DNA of 64,000 nt from JBEKCB01 sp052139675 (GTDB lineage: Bacteria; Planctomycetota; Brocadiia; CAIUPP01), in assembly GCA_052139675.1 (NCBI GenBank), contig JBKQWE010000064.1:1-64000 (forward strand), read 5' to 3'. Of the stretch, positions 1 to 9,430 are shown in pieces. Under the pieces are notes generated by a model. That model saw only the letters and a program-made list of their open reading frames with translations. It was not told the DNA's origin and searched no databases. Numbering within the stretch: the stretch's first letter is position 1; each line of letters opens with the position of its first letter. The position numbers were made by a program, and so were the translations under genes.

Positions 1-29
1 GGGTCTCATACGCATAACTCAAGAAATGC

Positions 30-110
30 GTGTGAGATGCTTCGCTGCGCTCAGCAAGAGCGCGCAGCTTACTGCGCGCGACATGACTTCGATAAGGCAT
101 CATCTGAGTG
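30..110 (+). repeat. Dispersed repeat, copy A
   Basis: This stretch (GTGAGATGCTTCGCTGCG followed by CAGCAAGAGCGCGCAG and GCGCGCGACATGAC) recurs on the opposite strand at about 36699-36757 with only a few differences. No gene is visible in it. It belongs to the intergenic repeats that are common in this window. Confidence 0.6.
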
Positions 111-125
111 AAACACTACACTAGC

Positions 126-166
126 GCTTCCTTGCCGAAATAGACGTCCTATTTCGGCAAGGAAGC
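126..166. repeat. Perfect 18-bp-stem palindrome
   Basis: GCTTCCTTGCCGAAATAG at 126-143 is exactly repeated in inverse orientation at 149-166, with a 5-nt loop. There is no T-run on either side, so it looks like a palindromic repeat rather than a standard intrinsic terminator. Confidence 0.6.
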
Positions 167-217
167 ATGACCGCGATAAGCCGCGTCGTTATATTGGGTT
201 ATGCGTTTCGTTGGACC

Positions 218-262
218 GTGTTTCGTTGCGTAAATTGGTACGCCAATTTACGCAACTAAACA

Positions 263-263
<1 letters not shown>
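218..263 (-). terminator. Long hairpin directly after moxR
   Basis: GTTGCGTAAATTGG at 225-238 pairs perfectly with 243-256 around a 4-nt loop. After one mismatch the stem continues for six more pairs (GTGTTT with AAACAC). It abuts the stop codon of the MoxR gene, so it may end or stabilise that transcript. There is no T-tract, so a mobile palindrome is an equally good reading. Confidence 0.4.
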
Positions 264-1204
<941 letters not shown>

Positions 1205-1257
1205 GGGTATCCTGCCAAGAAGATTCAGCCGCTCTCCCATGGGATCATGCCCGCTCG

Positions 1258-1287
1258 ATTATACGCCCATCCCGAAGAGCGGCGCAA
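1258..1287 (-). promoter_or_regulatory. Promoter for the MoxR gene
   Basis: Read on the minus strand, TTGCGC (1282-1287) and TATAAT (1258-1263) are 18 bp apart, about 50 bp before the chosen MoxR start. The -10 box is perfect and the -35 box is moderate. Confidence 0.5.
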
Positions 1288-1301
1288 GCCGATTAAACGA
1301 C

Positions 1302-1329
1302 GTGAGCCGGCCTTATGCTGCCGGCTCAC
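1302..1329 (-). terminator. Hairpin after the rhodanese gene
   Basis: GTGAGCCGG at 1302-1310 is the inverse complement of 1321-1329. It follows the rhodanese gene on the minus strand and precedes the MoxR promoter, which fits a terminator. Only a short TTT follows the stem. Confidence 0.45.
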
Positions 1330-1351
1330 TCGTAAACGGTGCGATGAATTG

Positions 1352-2026
1352 TCACTTGCCGGCCACCTCACTTCCTCGCGTGGGCAGACCCATGGCTGCC
1401 CACGTTTTCAGGCCGCCCCAGAAGTCATACACCTCGGCGTAGCCGAGAGCCTTGAATTGCTTTGCTGCGCTCATCGAGGCTGTGCATTGCGTGCTGCCGC
1501 AGTACGTCACAATCGGCGTCTGCAAATCCGGCAGCACGGTCGGCGCCAGGGTGCTGATCTGGTTTTCGGGGATGTTGATCGCGCCCAGGATGTGCTCATG
1601 CTTGTAGGCGCTCTTGGCGCCGACGTCTATTACGACGCCATGCCATGAGGACTTTATCTTTTCCTGGAGCGCGGCGGCCGTCAGGAACCCGATGCCGTCT
1701 TTTCGCAGTTTCTCCATTGTCGTCATTTGAGCCAACTCGGAATCCGTCAGGGCTCGCTCCTGTTGCATCTCCGTGGGCTTCAATGAACCCGCCTGCCAGT
1801 CGTTGGCGGGCCGGTTCCATGAATCATCCCACGGCGGTCTGGTGATATCAATGCTGGAACCGGCGGGTGGAACCCAGATGCCGGTATGCGAATCGGCATC
1901 ATAAGCCTCCGTAGCGTCGCCGGCCCGTGAGACCGGCATGCTCAACCAGAAACCGCCGGCCAGCAGGAGCAGCGCCAGCCCGACAGGAATCCCGATGTAC
2001 CTTAGAGTTTTGTTTCTGGAGAGCAT
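1352..2026 (-). CDS. Exported rhodanese-like domain protein
   Basis: This 224-residue protein starts with a hydrophobic anchor or signal (residues about 9-30), so its rhodanese domain should face the periplasm. The C-terminal half carries rhodanese features: VIDVGAKSAY, HILGAINIP, and VTYCGSTQC, where the first Cys sits at the catalytic persulfide position, then FWGGLKTWAAMGLP. Rhodaneses move sulfane sulfur or sense redox state; the substrate here is unknown. The start ATG at 2026 has a GGAGGT ribosome-binding site. The gene stands alone between the MoxR gene and a long intergenic stretch. Confidence 0.85.
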   Translation of the reverse strand: MLSRNKTLRYIGIPVGLALLLLAGGFWLSMPVSRAGDATEAYDADSHTGIWVPPAGSSIDITRPPWDDSWNRPANDWQAGSLKPTEMQQERALTDSELAQMTTMEKLRKDGIGFLTAAALQEKIKSSWHGVVIDVGAKSAYKHEHILGAINIPENQISTLAPTVLPDLQTPIVTYCGSTQCTASMSAAKQFKALGYAEVYDFWGGLKTWAAMGLPTRGSEVAGK

Positions 2027-2602
2027 GGCTGCTACCTCCTGACGATTCCCCTGCGCCCGATTATCCGACCCGAATAGCGCCTCGAACCGCTTGTGCGCCT
2101 CGAACTGAGGATTGACCTGCTACGAAGGGTATATCGGGAATACATGGCTCGCCCTCCTTCTGAAGTCGTTCACTGCCCGCTACTTGCGTTTACCGGAGTA
2201 TTTAACTCCTCTTTCCACTTATAAGTCTGGCCCAGTTTCAGGGCGCTGTCAAGACGAATACGAAGATAATGAGCGGGAAGGACGGATTCTGCTGCAAAAA
2301 AGTGCAAGAAGCGACAGGGCCTTCAGTCGCCGGCCGTAGTTTGACTTCGCATCAACTGAAGGCCGATAGGCGGCAGCTTTGCAAAGCAGCGTTCGGGAAT
2401 TACGTCCGCCCCTTGCCTCATCGAAGTTAGCGCGCGGCTGGAGGCAAGTTAAGGAAATTTCGCTTCGCGTCGTATGAGGCGCGGCGGATTCGCGTCCGAT
2501 CAATCGGAGCGCAGTGGAGGGATTTCGGGAACGAAGAGACTGCAGCGTATCGGGAAACAGGAAAGCGCAAGCGGCTGGTCAGCGCGGATGCAGCAGCGCT
2601 CC
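2027..2602. other. Intergenic stretch without a convincing gene
   Basis: About 570 bases between two minus-strand genes. The short open frames here have no ribosome-binding sites or recognisable products. The only structure I see is a 10-bp inverted repeat, GGCCTTCAGT at 2318-2327 with its complement at 2355-2364. Confidence 0.5.
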
Positions 2603-2632
2603 GGCGGGGTGCAGACATTCCTGCACCCCGCC
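2603..2632 (-). terminator. GC-rich 12-bp hairpin
   Basis: GGCGGGGTGCAG (2603-2614) pairs perfectly with 2621-2632 around a 6-nt loop. It lies 20 bp past the stop codon of the CxxC protein gene on the minus strand. No T-run follows, so it is only terminator-like. Confidence 0.5.
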
Positions 2633-2651
2633 AGGCGCGCCGTTCGATCCG

Positions 2652-3173
2652 TCAGCCGGGCGGCGGTCCCTTGGGCGCGGCCTCGGGCGCAGCCGCGGGC
2701 GCGGCACCTTCACCCGGTGTCCACGCGGGCTTCCCGCATTTCGGGCATTTGTACTCGCTCAGGACTTTCATCCTTGCTTCTGCCAGCGCTCGGGCGTATG
2801 CCATTTGTTCCACGGTCGGCTTTCCCTTGACTAATCCCTTCGGCGGAGCCACCGGCAGGAGGTCGGCGGGAATGTCCGGCACAGGAATAAGCTGCCCGCA
2901 CGATGCGCACTTCATTGCTTTCACGACCGTGTATTCACCGGTCTTGGGGTTCTTGTAGTGACCGGACGCGTCGGGCGCATACTTGCCGGCCCAGTCGTCG
3001 GATGTCTCGGTAAAAACGTCAAAAGTCTTCATGTCAACCATCTGGACCTTATCGCTTCCCCCTGGCAGCATCGCCGCCGGCGCTTCACTCCCGGTCCGCT
3101 TGATGATGACCACCACGGCGATAACGATGACGACGACCAGCACGACCATGGCCGCGACCTTCTTATTGTCCAT
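2652..3173 (-). CDS. Membrane-anchored protein with two CxxC pairs
   Basis: This 173-residue protein has a strongly hydrophobic N-terminal segment (residues about 7-25) followed by a soluble part with CASC near residue 90 and CPKC near 143, and a Pro/Ala-rich tail. The two CxxC pairs suggest a zinc-ribbon or a redox pair. I do not recognise the family. The start ATG is at 3173, and a consensus promoter lies about 200 bp upstream. Confidence 0.65.
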   Translation of the reverse strand: MDNKKVAAMVVLVVVIVIAVVVIIKRTGSEAPAAMLPGGSDKVQMVDMKTFDVFTETSDDWAGKYAPDASGHYKNPKTGEYTVVKAMKCASCGQLIPVPDIPADLLPVAPPKGLVKGKPTVEQMAYARALAEARMKVLSEYKCPKCGKPAWTPGEGAAPAAAPEAAPKGPPPG

Positions 3174-3380
3174 ACCTCATATCCTCCCATAAGTTCCCAC
3201 GGATCCAACTGCGCCCACAAGACACACGGCCCGCTAACGGAATGTGGCGCTGAACCTTCTCCCTTCGCCGCGTCGGAGCATCGCCCGCCTCCCGAGCGGG
3301 TCGAAGGAATCACGGATCACCTTTCTCCTTCCGCCGCCCGCGATTCGCAATGCGACCGCTTTTTCGTTTCAACCGTTTAC

Positions 3381-3409
3381 ATGTTATCTTTGCGTGAAGG
3401 AATAGTCAA
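3381..3409 (-). promoter_or_regulatory. Promoter in the 3174-3578 gap
   Basis: On the minus strand TTGACT (3404-3409) and TAACAT (3381-3386) are exactly 17 bp apart in an AT-rich patch. The promoter points toward the CxxC protein gene and would leave a 5' leader of about 200 nt. I see nothing else in the 3174-3578 gap. Confidence 0.45.
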
Positions 3410-3578
3410 CCTTTTAATGGCAGATTCTGGCGGCAATGTCGGGTCCTGTAAACGGCGATTTGCCCGCGCGGCGCGGCCTGTCGGAGCCGGCGCTTACGGC
3501 CGGCCTCGGCATTGCCGTTCTTGCTGTTCCGTGCTATAAAGTGACTCCCGCCGCCGCCAACGCCGCACGGGTGCTTCC

Positions 3579-4388
3579 ATGGGTTCACAGCCTTGCGACT
3601 ATTGCGGAAAACCAATCACCGGCAGAGGCAAGCGTTACTGCTCCATCGCCTGTTTCTACGCGCACCGCCGCGCCGAGGGCAAGTTCGTCATTTGCCGCAA
3701 TTGCGGGCGCGAGTACCGGCCGCGCCACGGCGCCCGGGAGCCGAAGTTCTGCTCGCCGGCCTGTTTCGAAGCTCACCGCCGCGCGAACCCGCGGCAGTAC
3801 TGGACCCGCCTGCGCCTGCGCGTCCAGTGCGAAAGCTGCGGGCGCGAATTCGAGAAGAAGCAGAGCCAGTGCCGCGTCAGCGCGCACCATTTCTGCTCGC
3901 GCGCCTGCGCCAACCGCGCCCACTCGCGCGCGGTCAAGGAGAACCCGCAGGCGTACCGCGCCGGCCGGACCGCCGCCGTGTGCCAGGGCTGCGGGAAAAC
4001 GTTCCATGTCGCCCGATACCGGGCCGCCACCGCCCGGTACTGCTCGAAGGCCTGCCTGTTCATCCACCGCTTCGCGCCGAAGGGCGGCGGGAGCGCGCCG
4101 GAGCGGGCCCGCTCGAATAACCTCCACACCGCGCGCGACAACGCGCGCAAGCACTTGGGCGAGAAGTGCCTGCTGTGCGGCTTCGATGTCTTCGTCGAGG
4201 CCCATCACATCGTCGCGCGGCGCGACGGCGGCACCAACCGGATCGAGAACCTGAGCCTCCTCTGTCCGAACCATCACAAAATGGCGCACCTGGGGCTCAT
4301 CGCGGCGGCCGAGCTGAAACGCCTGACGCTGGCCGCCCTCGCCCGCCGCTCCGGCCGCCTGCCGCTGTTCGAGCCGCCGAGCGGATGA
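3579..4388 (+). CDS. HNH endonuclease with N-terminal zinc-finger array
   Basis: This 269-residue protein begins with four repeated Cys clusters of the form CxxCG...CS.ACF..HR (around residues 6-30, 36-65, 85-120 and 130-160). It ends in an HNH nuclease domain: CLLCGF, EAHHIVARRDGGTN, then LLCPNHHKMAH near residues 198-235. HNH domains cut DNA; the zinc fingers probably bind DNA or support the fold. No methyltransferase, integrase or phage gene is next to it, so its role (homing, defence or repair) is open. It is a single gene on the plus strand, convergent with the following operon. Confidence 0.85.
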   Translation: MGSQPCDYCGKPITGRGKRYCSIACFYAHRRAEGKFVICRNCGREYRPRHGAREPKFCSPACFEAHRRANPRQYWTRLRLRVQCESCGREFEKKQSQCRVSAHHFCSRACANRAHSRAVKENPQAYRAGRTAAVCQGCGKTFHVARYRAATARYCSKACLFIHRFAPKGGGSAPERARSNNLHTARDNARKHLGEKCLLCGFDVFVEAHHIVARRDGGTNRIENLSLLCPNHHKMAHLGLIAAAELKRLTLAALARRSGRLPLFEPPSG

Positions 4389-4458
4389 GGCGAGCAACTG
4401 CAGAAGCGCCACCTGTTCGTCACGTCGGCCTCATGGTCAAACTGCTCATCTCAAAGTC

Positions 4459-4498
4459 CGAGGACGAGGACGACGAGGACGAGGACGAGGACGAGCAC
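4459..4498. repeat. GAGGAC tandem repeat
   Basis: A run of imperfect GAGGAC hexamers lies between the convergent HNH and parvulin-fusion genes. The same hexamer builds the inverted repeat at 48665-48760. Confidence 0.7.
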
Positions 4499-4522
4499 GA
4501 TGCGAAGTGCTCAGAATACCCT

Positions 4523-5887
4523 TCACTTCGTCCGCTTGATGATGTGGAAGCCGAACGGGGTCTCGACGACGCCGGAGATCTCGCCGACCTTGAGTTGGAA
4601 GGCGGCGTCCTCGAAGGGCTTGGCCATCGCGCCTTTCTTGAACGCGCCCAGGTCGCCGCCGCGCTCCTTGGCGCCGGGCTCGTCGGAGTATTCCTTGGCC
4701 AGCGCCGCGAAGTCCGCGCCGGGGGCCTGGGCTTTGGCCAGGACCTCGTCGGCCAGTTTCTTCGCCTCCTCCTTGGTCCGCGTCGCCGTGGAACGCTCCG
4801 CGCCCTGGTAGCTGATCAGGATGTGGCTGGCGGCGATCTCGTCGGTGGGGATGTCCTCGACGAGGTCGCTGAGCGGATGGCGCATCTTCTCCGCGGTCCA
4901 ACCGGGCAGTTCATAGACCCATGGCGCGTTTCGCGGGGTGAAGTCGCGCGCTTTCTCCACGGCCTGCAAGAGGGCGGCCTTCTTCTTCAGTTCCTGCTCG
5001 GCCTCGGTGGGCGTGATCTGGACGCTCTCGACGTTCGGCGCGGAGGCGGAGAACTTCGCGTAATACTGGTCTCCCTTTTTCGCGAGATTTACGGTGTAGA
5101 CCAGGTTGCTGGCGAGCCGGCAGGTGTAGGACGTGTCCCATTCCAGTGGCATCTTGCCGGCAGGGGAAACGTCGCTGAACTCCAGGTCGGTCAGCGCCGT
5201 GGCGACGGTATCGCAGACGGAGGACTTCGCGCGCTTCCCCTCGGGGATTTTTTCCAGCGTCACGACGCCCTTCTCGTCGCGCGCGAGGGCGTACTGGTCC
5301 TTGCCGGTCTGGACCTCGACGCGCCGGATGTCGTCGGCCTTGACGTCAACGATCTTCTTGTCGAGGTAAGCCGTCGGCGTCGCGTCAATCGCCGGGTTGG
5401 TCTCGGAGGCGTAAACGGCGCCCTGGTCGAGCAGCCGAACGTACGCGCCGCCGCCCTCGGCGTTCTTGCCGCGCACGAGGCCGAACAGCGTTCGCCCGGA
5501 GCTGTCCTTGAACGTCACCACGACGGCGTCCTCTGCGCCTTCCTCGACGCCCAGTTCCCGGTAGTTCTCCTTCGCGTCGGTCACCTTCGTCCTGCACCGG
5601 ATTTCCAGGCAGGCGAGCAGCAGTTCGTTGATCCGGTTCACCGACGCGGGATAGTCGTCCCGCTCGGCCAGGACGAAGCCTTTGTCCTGGCGCTTCAGCG
5701 TGACGGTGTCCTTGCCATGGACGATGGAGATGGTCTGGATCTTCTCCGGCGCGACGCCCTGGATCAGCAGCGAGCCGGGCTGGAATTCCTGCTTCGCGGC
5801 GCGGTTGCCGGAATACAGGGCGAGCACGACCACGACCATTGCGGCCGTGACGGCCAACAGGACGGCGAGGCTCTTGTTGCTGATCAT
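4523..5887 (-). CDS. DUF4340 protein fused to a parvulin peptidyl-prolyl isomerase domain
   Basis: This 454-residue protein has an N-terminal membrane anchor (residues about 7-26) and a DUF4340-like middle part. Its C-terminal 110 residues form a PpiC/parvulin domain: ASHILISYQG, LAKEYSDEPGAKERGGDLG, FQLKVGEISGVVETPFGFHI. DUF4340 proteins normally follow GldG genes as separate proteins; the added isomerase suggests a folding role for extracytoplasmic partners. Its start overlaps the stop of the GldG-like gene (TGATG at 5885-5889), so translation is probably coupled. It is the last gene of the operon. Confidence 0.85.
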   Translation of the reverse strand: MISNKSLAVLLAVTAAMVVVVLALYSGNRAAKQEFQPGSLLIQGVAPEKIQTISIVHGKDTVTLKRQDKGFVLAERDDYPASVNRINELLLACLEIRCRTKVTDAKENYRELGVEEGAEDAVVVTFKDSSGRTLFGLVRGKNAEGGGAYVRLLDQGAVYASETNPAIDATPTAYLDKKIVDVKADDIRRVEVQTGKDQYALARDEKGVVTLEKIPEGKRAKSSVCDTVATALTDLEFSDVSPAGKMPLEWDTSYTCRLASNLVYTVNLAKKGDQYYAKFSASAPNVESVQITPTEAEQELKKKAALLQAVEKARDFTPRNAPWVYELPGWTAEKMRHPLSDLVEDIPTDEIAASHILISYQGAERSTATRTKEEAKKLADEVLAKAQAPGADFAALAKEYSDEPGAKERGGDLGAFKKGAMAKPFEDAAFQLKVGEISGVVETPFGFHIIKRTK

Positions 5888-7845
5888 CAGGACGCCCTCC
5901 GTGCGATGTAGCGCCGGGCGCGAACGAAGCGGACGACGGCCAGGACGATGGCGATGAGCAGGACGGCGGCCGGCGCCCAGACGAGGTCGTTGGTCTCGAT
6001 CTTCGCGCCGAGCGCTTCGATGCGCGCGCGTTTGCCCGCATTCAGGCGGCGCAACTCCTTCTGGGCCTCGCGGATGTCCTCCTCGACCTTCTTGCGTTGA
6101 GCGACCGCTTCGCCGGCGATCAGTTTCTCGTTGCCCGCCGTGGCCGACGCGCCCAGTTTGGCGAGCTGGTCCTGGTACGCCTTGATCCGCTCGTTGAGCG
6201 CGTTGACCTGGTCGCCGGTGGCGGCTTCGGCCTCGCGGTCAATCCGGTCCACCACCGTGAACGGCCGGTTGAAGCCGCCGCGCGAGCGGATGGCGATCAA
6301 GTCGGACGAGCCGGCGAGGAAATCCAGCGCGTTGGAGACCAGCGGCGCGTTGTCGCCCTGTTGCTCGGCGCCGAAGAACTCCTCGCGGTACGCCACCATG
6401 TCCGAGATCATGTCCACGTCCGCGAAGACCAGGATCACGCCCTCGCCGGGCGCTTCCTTGACCGCTTCGATGGTCTTCGGCTTGGGCTCCTCCGCGGGCT
6501 TGCCGTTCGCCGGCGCCGGCTCCTTCTTCTCTTCGGCCGGGAGCCCGTTCGGGAAGTTGGTCCGGAACTTTCCGGTGAGGCGGCACGCCAGCATGAGCGG
6601 CTTCGTGCCGTCGCTGACCGCGCGGCGGATGGCCTCCGGGTTCGGGGCCGTCAGTTCCCATGGCCCGGCGGGTTTCCACACGTTGCCGGTGGAGGTGGTG
6701 GTCAGGAGCGGCGTCACCTTGACGCCGGCCGTCGGCACCTCCTCGAGCACGCCGGCGAACAGCACCCGCACGTCGTGCAGCGGCGCCGTGATGATTTCCT
6801 TCCGGTTGAAACAGTCGTCCTGGAGCAGCATGTACGGCAGCAGCGGCGAGGGCGGCTCGTTCGGCCCGAGCTGAGCCTTGATCGCGAGCAGGCGGTCCGC
6901 GGCGATCTCGTCGGGCTCCATCTCCACGCCCCAGCCGCGCAGCAGCGCGTTCAGGTCCGACGATCTCTTCGGCTCCGCCGCCTGGGAGGGTTCCTGCTGC
7001 CGGGGTTGGTCCGCCACGCAGAAGGGGTCCACGAACACCATCAGCCGGCCGCCCTTCATGACGAACTGGTCAATGGCGAAGAGCGTTTTCTTCGGCAGGT
7101 CCTTCGGGTGGACGACCATCAGGAAATCCAGGCCCGCCGGGATCGCGTCCGCGTCCGCCGGGACGGTCTCGATGTCATACGTCTCGCGCAGGTCCGTGAT
7201 GATCGTCCACGGTTTCGGCATCTCGCGCCCCTGCATGCGCATCATCTGCATCAGGTACGGCGACATCTCCGGCCCGGCCAGCTCCAGCGAGGAGAGCACG
7301 CCCACCTTTTTCTTGTCCCGCAGGACGGCGGTGGAGATGAGCTTCGAGATGTCGTACTCCACGAAGTCCTGCCGGTCCGGCTCGAAGAAGGGGATCACCT
7401 TGACCTTCCCGAACGCCGTTTGCGCCACGAGCCCGAAGAAGAACACGTCCTCCTCCGAGAGAGCGAAGCGCTTGACGCCCGCCTGCAGGGCCTCTTCCTC
7501 CGCGTCGGTGTACTGGCGCGGGTCCAGCACTTCCAGCTTGAGCTTGCCGCCGGAGAGCTTGACGTATTCCTCCAGCAGGTCGCGCACGTAGAGGTAATAA
7601 CTGTTGAAGAACCGGATCGCGTCGGGGCCCTTCATCGCCGCCGTGCGGCTGTAGTAGAGCTTCAGCGTCATCGGCTGGCTGAGCTGGCCGAGGATGTGGC
7701 GCGTTCCGGGCGACAGGGTGTAAATCTTCTCCTGCGTCAAATCCACGCTCACGCCGCGGACGGTCTTCTGGAGGACCAGGATCAGGCAGAGCGCGATGAC
7801 CAGGACGCAGAGGACGGCCAGGGCGTTTCGAATCGTCTTGCTCAT
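5887..7845 (-). CDS. GldG-like ABC transporter auxiliary protein
   Basis: This 652-residue protein has an N-terminal membrane segment (residues about 8-27), a large extracytoplasmic domain of the type seen in the gliding-motility-associated ABC transport family, and a C-terminal membrane segment near residues 626-645. SRTAAMKGPDAIRFFNSYYL near the start fits this family. A coiled-coil-prone stretch (about 570-620) precedes the last segment. It overlaps the permease gene upstream (ATGA at 7842-7845). Such clusters are widespread outside gliding bacteria, so motility should not be assumed. Confidence 0.85.
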   Translation of the reverse strand: MSKTIRNALAVLCVLVIALCLILVLQKTVRGVSVDLTQEKIYTLSPGTRHILGQLSQPMTLKLYYSRTAAMKGPDAIRFFNSYYLYVRDLLEEYVKLSGGKLKLEVLDPRQYTDAEEEALQAGVKRFALSEEDVFFFGLVAQTAFGKVKVIPFFEPDRQDFVEYDISKLISTAVLRDKKKVGVLSSLELAGPEMSPYLMQMMRMQGREMPKPWTIITDLRETYDIETVPADADAIPAGLDFLMVVHPKDLPKKTLFAIDQFVMKGGRLMVFVDPFCVADQPRQQEPSQAAEPKRSSDLNALLRGWGVEMEPDEIAADRLLAIKAQLGPNEPPSPLLPYMLLQDDCFNRKEIITAPLHDVRVLFAGVLEEVPTAGVKVTPLLTTTSTGNVWKPAGPWELTAPNPEAIRRAVSDGTKPLMLACRLTGKFRTNFPNGLPAEEKKEPAPANGKPAEEPKPKTIEAVKEAPGEGVILVFADVDMISDMVAYREEFFGAEQQGDNAPLVSNALDFLAGSSDLIAIRSRGGFNRPFTVVDRIDREAEAATGDQVNALNERIKAYQDQLAKLGASATAGNEKLIAGEAVAQRKKVEEDIREAQKELRRLNAGKRARIEALGAKIETNDLVWAPAAVLLIAIVLAVVRFVRARRYIARRAS

Positions 7846-8576
7846 CCGGCGGCCATCCTTTCTTTGAGGGTCAGAACGTTCGCGCAGAGCCAGGCCGCGC
7901 CGAGGATCACGAAGAACGCCACGTCGCGCAGGTCCAGCACGCCGCGCATGAGCGACTCAAACCGCAGTTGGATGCTCAGGCTCTCGATCACCTCGACGCC
8001 CTGGAGCGGGAGGAAGCCGCTCAGGTAGTCCATCGCCGCCGGGCTGCTCGCGTACAGGAACAGCGCGCACGCGACGACCGACAGCACGAAGGCGATCACC
8101 TGGTTGCGCGTCAGCGAGGAGAAAAAGCTGCCGATCGCCAGGTAGGCGCCGGCGAGCAGCATCGTCCCGATATACCCGCCGATGATCGGGCCGGGGTCCG
8201 GCCGCCCCAGCCAGCAGACGGTGATCACCATCGGGCAGGTCAGCGCCAGCGCCAGCGCGATCACGGTCCAGGCGGCGAAGAATTTTCCCAGCACGGCCTG
8301 CGTCACCGTCACCGGCAGGGTCATGAGCAGCTCGATCGAGTTCGTGCGCCGCTCCTCCGCCCACAGCCGCATGGCCATCGCGGGCGCCAGGAAGATGAAC
8401 AGCAGCGGCATGTTCATGAAGAAGAGCCGGAGCGAGGCGACGCGCATCTCGTAGAAACCGTGCTGGAACGTCATGAAGCTCGCGAAGAGAAGGAAGATGA
8501 CCAGGAACACGTACGCCAGCGGCGTGGAGAAATAGCCGCGCAGCTCGCGCTTGAAGATGCTGACGAATCCTTTCAT
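7842..8576 (-). CDS. ABC-2 type permease (GldF-like)
   Basis: This 244-residue integral membrane protein begins MKGFVSIFKRELRGYF, typical of ABC-2 permeases, and has about six hydrophobic segments. It is the membrane half of the transporter whose ATPase is encoded just upstream. The ATG at 8576 overlaps the ATPase stop (ATGA at 8573-8576). The frame stays open well upstream, but that extension is Arg/Gly-rich and lies over the ATPase gene, so I reject it as coding. Confidence 0.88.
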   Translation of the reverse strand: MKGFVSIFKRELRGYFSTPLAYVFLVIFLLFASFMTFQHGFYEMRVASLRLFFMNMPLLFIFLAPAMAMRLWAEERRTNSIELLMTLPVTVTQAVLGKFFAAWTVIALALALTCPMVITVCWLGRPDPGPIIGGYIGTMLLAGAYLAIGSFFSSLTRNQVIAFVLSVVACALFLYASSPAAMDYLSGFLPLQGVEVIESLSIQLRFESLMRGVLDLRDVAFFVILGAAWLCANVLTLKERMAAG

Positions 8577-9337
8577 GGCCTGCCTCCCGCCGCACGGAGG
8601 GCGGGCGAGCCCGCCGCGCGGTTCCCGGCCCGCGTGGTCAGCTTGCGGAATATCTCGTCCAGCGTGCCGCCCTCGCGCTGCCGGAGCGCGTCCGGCGTCG
8701 TATCCTCCAGGAGGCGGCCGCGCGCGATGATGATGATCCGCGTGCAGATCGCGTCCACTTCCTCCAGGACGTGCGTGCTGATGATCATGCACTTCTCCCG
8801 CGCCATGCGCCGGATGAGCTGGCGCACCTCGTGCTTCTGGTTCGGGTCGAGGCCGTCGGTCGGCTCGTCCAGGATCAGGACGGCCGGATCGTGCACCAGC
8901 GCCTGCGCCAGCCCCACGCGCCGGCGGTAGCCCTTCGAGAGCGTGCCGATGGGCTGGTGCATCACCCCGGTCAGCGCGCAGGTCTCCGCCACGCGGTCCA
9001 TGGCCGCCGCGCGCTCCCCGCCGCGGAGGCCGCGCGCGTCGCAGATGAACCTCAGAAAACTCTCGGCGGTCATCTCGTCGTACGCCGGCACGTTCTCGGC
9101 CAGGTAGCCGGTGCGCCGCCGGACCTCCACGGACTCCTTGACGATGTCGTGCCCGAGCACCGTCGCCGTCCCTCCATCGGGCGGCAGGAAACAGCTCAGC
9201 ATGCGCATGGTCGTGGACTTCCCTGCGCCGTTCGGCCCCAGGAACCCGAGCACCTCGCCCCGGTTGACCTTGAACGACACGCGGTCAACGGCGAGAATGG
9301 GGCCGAAGGACTTGCTCAACGCCTTCGCTTCGATCAT
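8573..9337 (-). CDS. ABC transporter ATP-binding protein (GldA-like)
   Basis: This 254-residue ATPase shows Walker A GPNGAGKST at residues 34-42, the signature region LSKGYRRRVGLAQAL and Walker B VLILDEPTDGLDP, ending in a short Ala/Gly-rich tail. It powers the permease encoded immediately downstream. I start at the ATG at 9337, which follows GGAGGG; an in-frame TTG at 9358 is less likely. It is the first gene of a four-gene coupled operon (9337 to 4523). I see no clear promoter in the 93-bp gap to the DUF4833 gene, so the two may be cotranscribed. Confidence 0.92.
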   Translation of the reverse strand: MIEAKALSKSFGPILAVDRVSFKVNRGEVLGFLGPNGAGKSTTMRMLSCFLPPDGGTATVLGHDIVKESVEVRRRTGYLAENVPAYDEMTAESFLRFICDARGLRGGERAAAMDRVAETCALTGVMHQPIGTLSKGYRRRVGLAQALVHDPAVLILDEPTDGLDPNQKHEVRQLIRRMAREKCMIISTHVLEEVDAICTRIIIIARGRLLEDTTPDALRQREGGTLDEIFRKLTTRAGNRAAGSPALRAAGGRP

Positions 9338-9430
9338 CTCTCTGGAGACCCTCCTCAAAACACCGTGAGATTCCGGAAACGGCAGGGCAGGAACCTCCGG
9401 GCGGCTGCGGCAGTCGGCTGCGCGCGACGG

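Noticed and set aside
4459..4498. CRISPR-like regular repeat of GAGGAC
   Set aside because: The units are six bases long, contiguous and without spacers; no cas genes are present. The same holds for GATGGAC at 57.6 kb.
5887..9337. Gliding motility as the role of the Gld-type ABC cluster
   Set aside because: The family is widespread in non-gliding bacteria and no other gliding genes are present.
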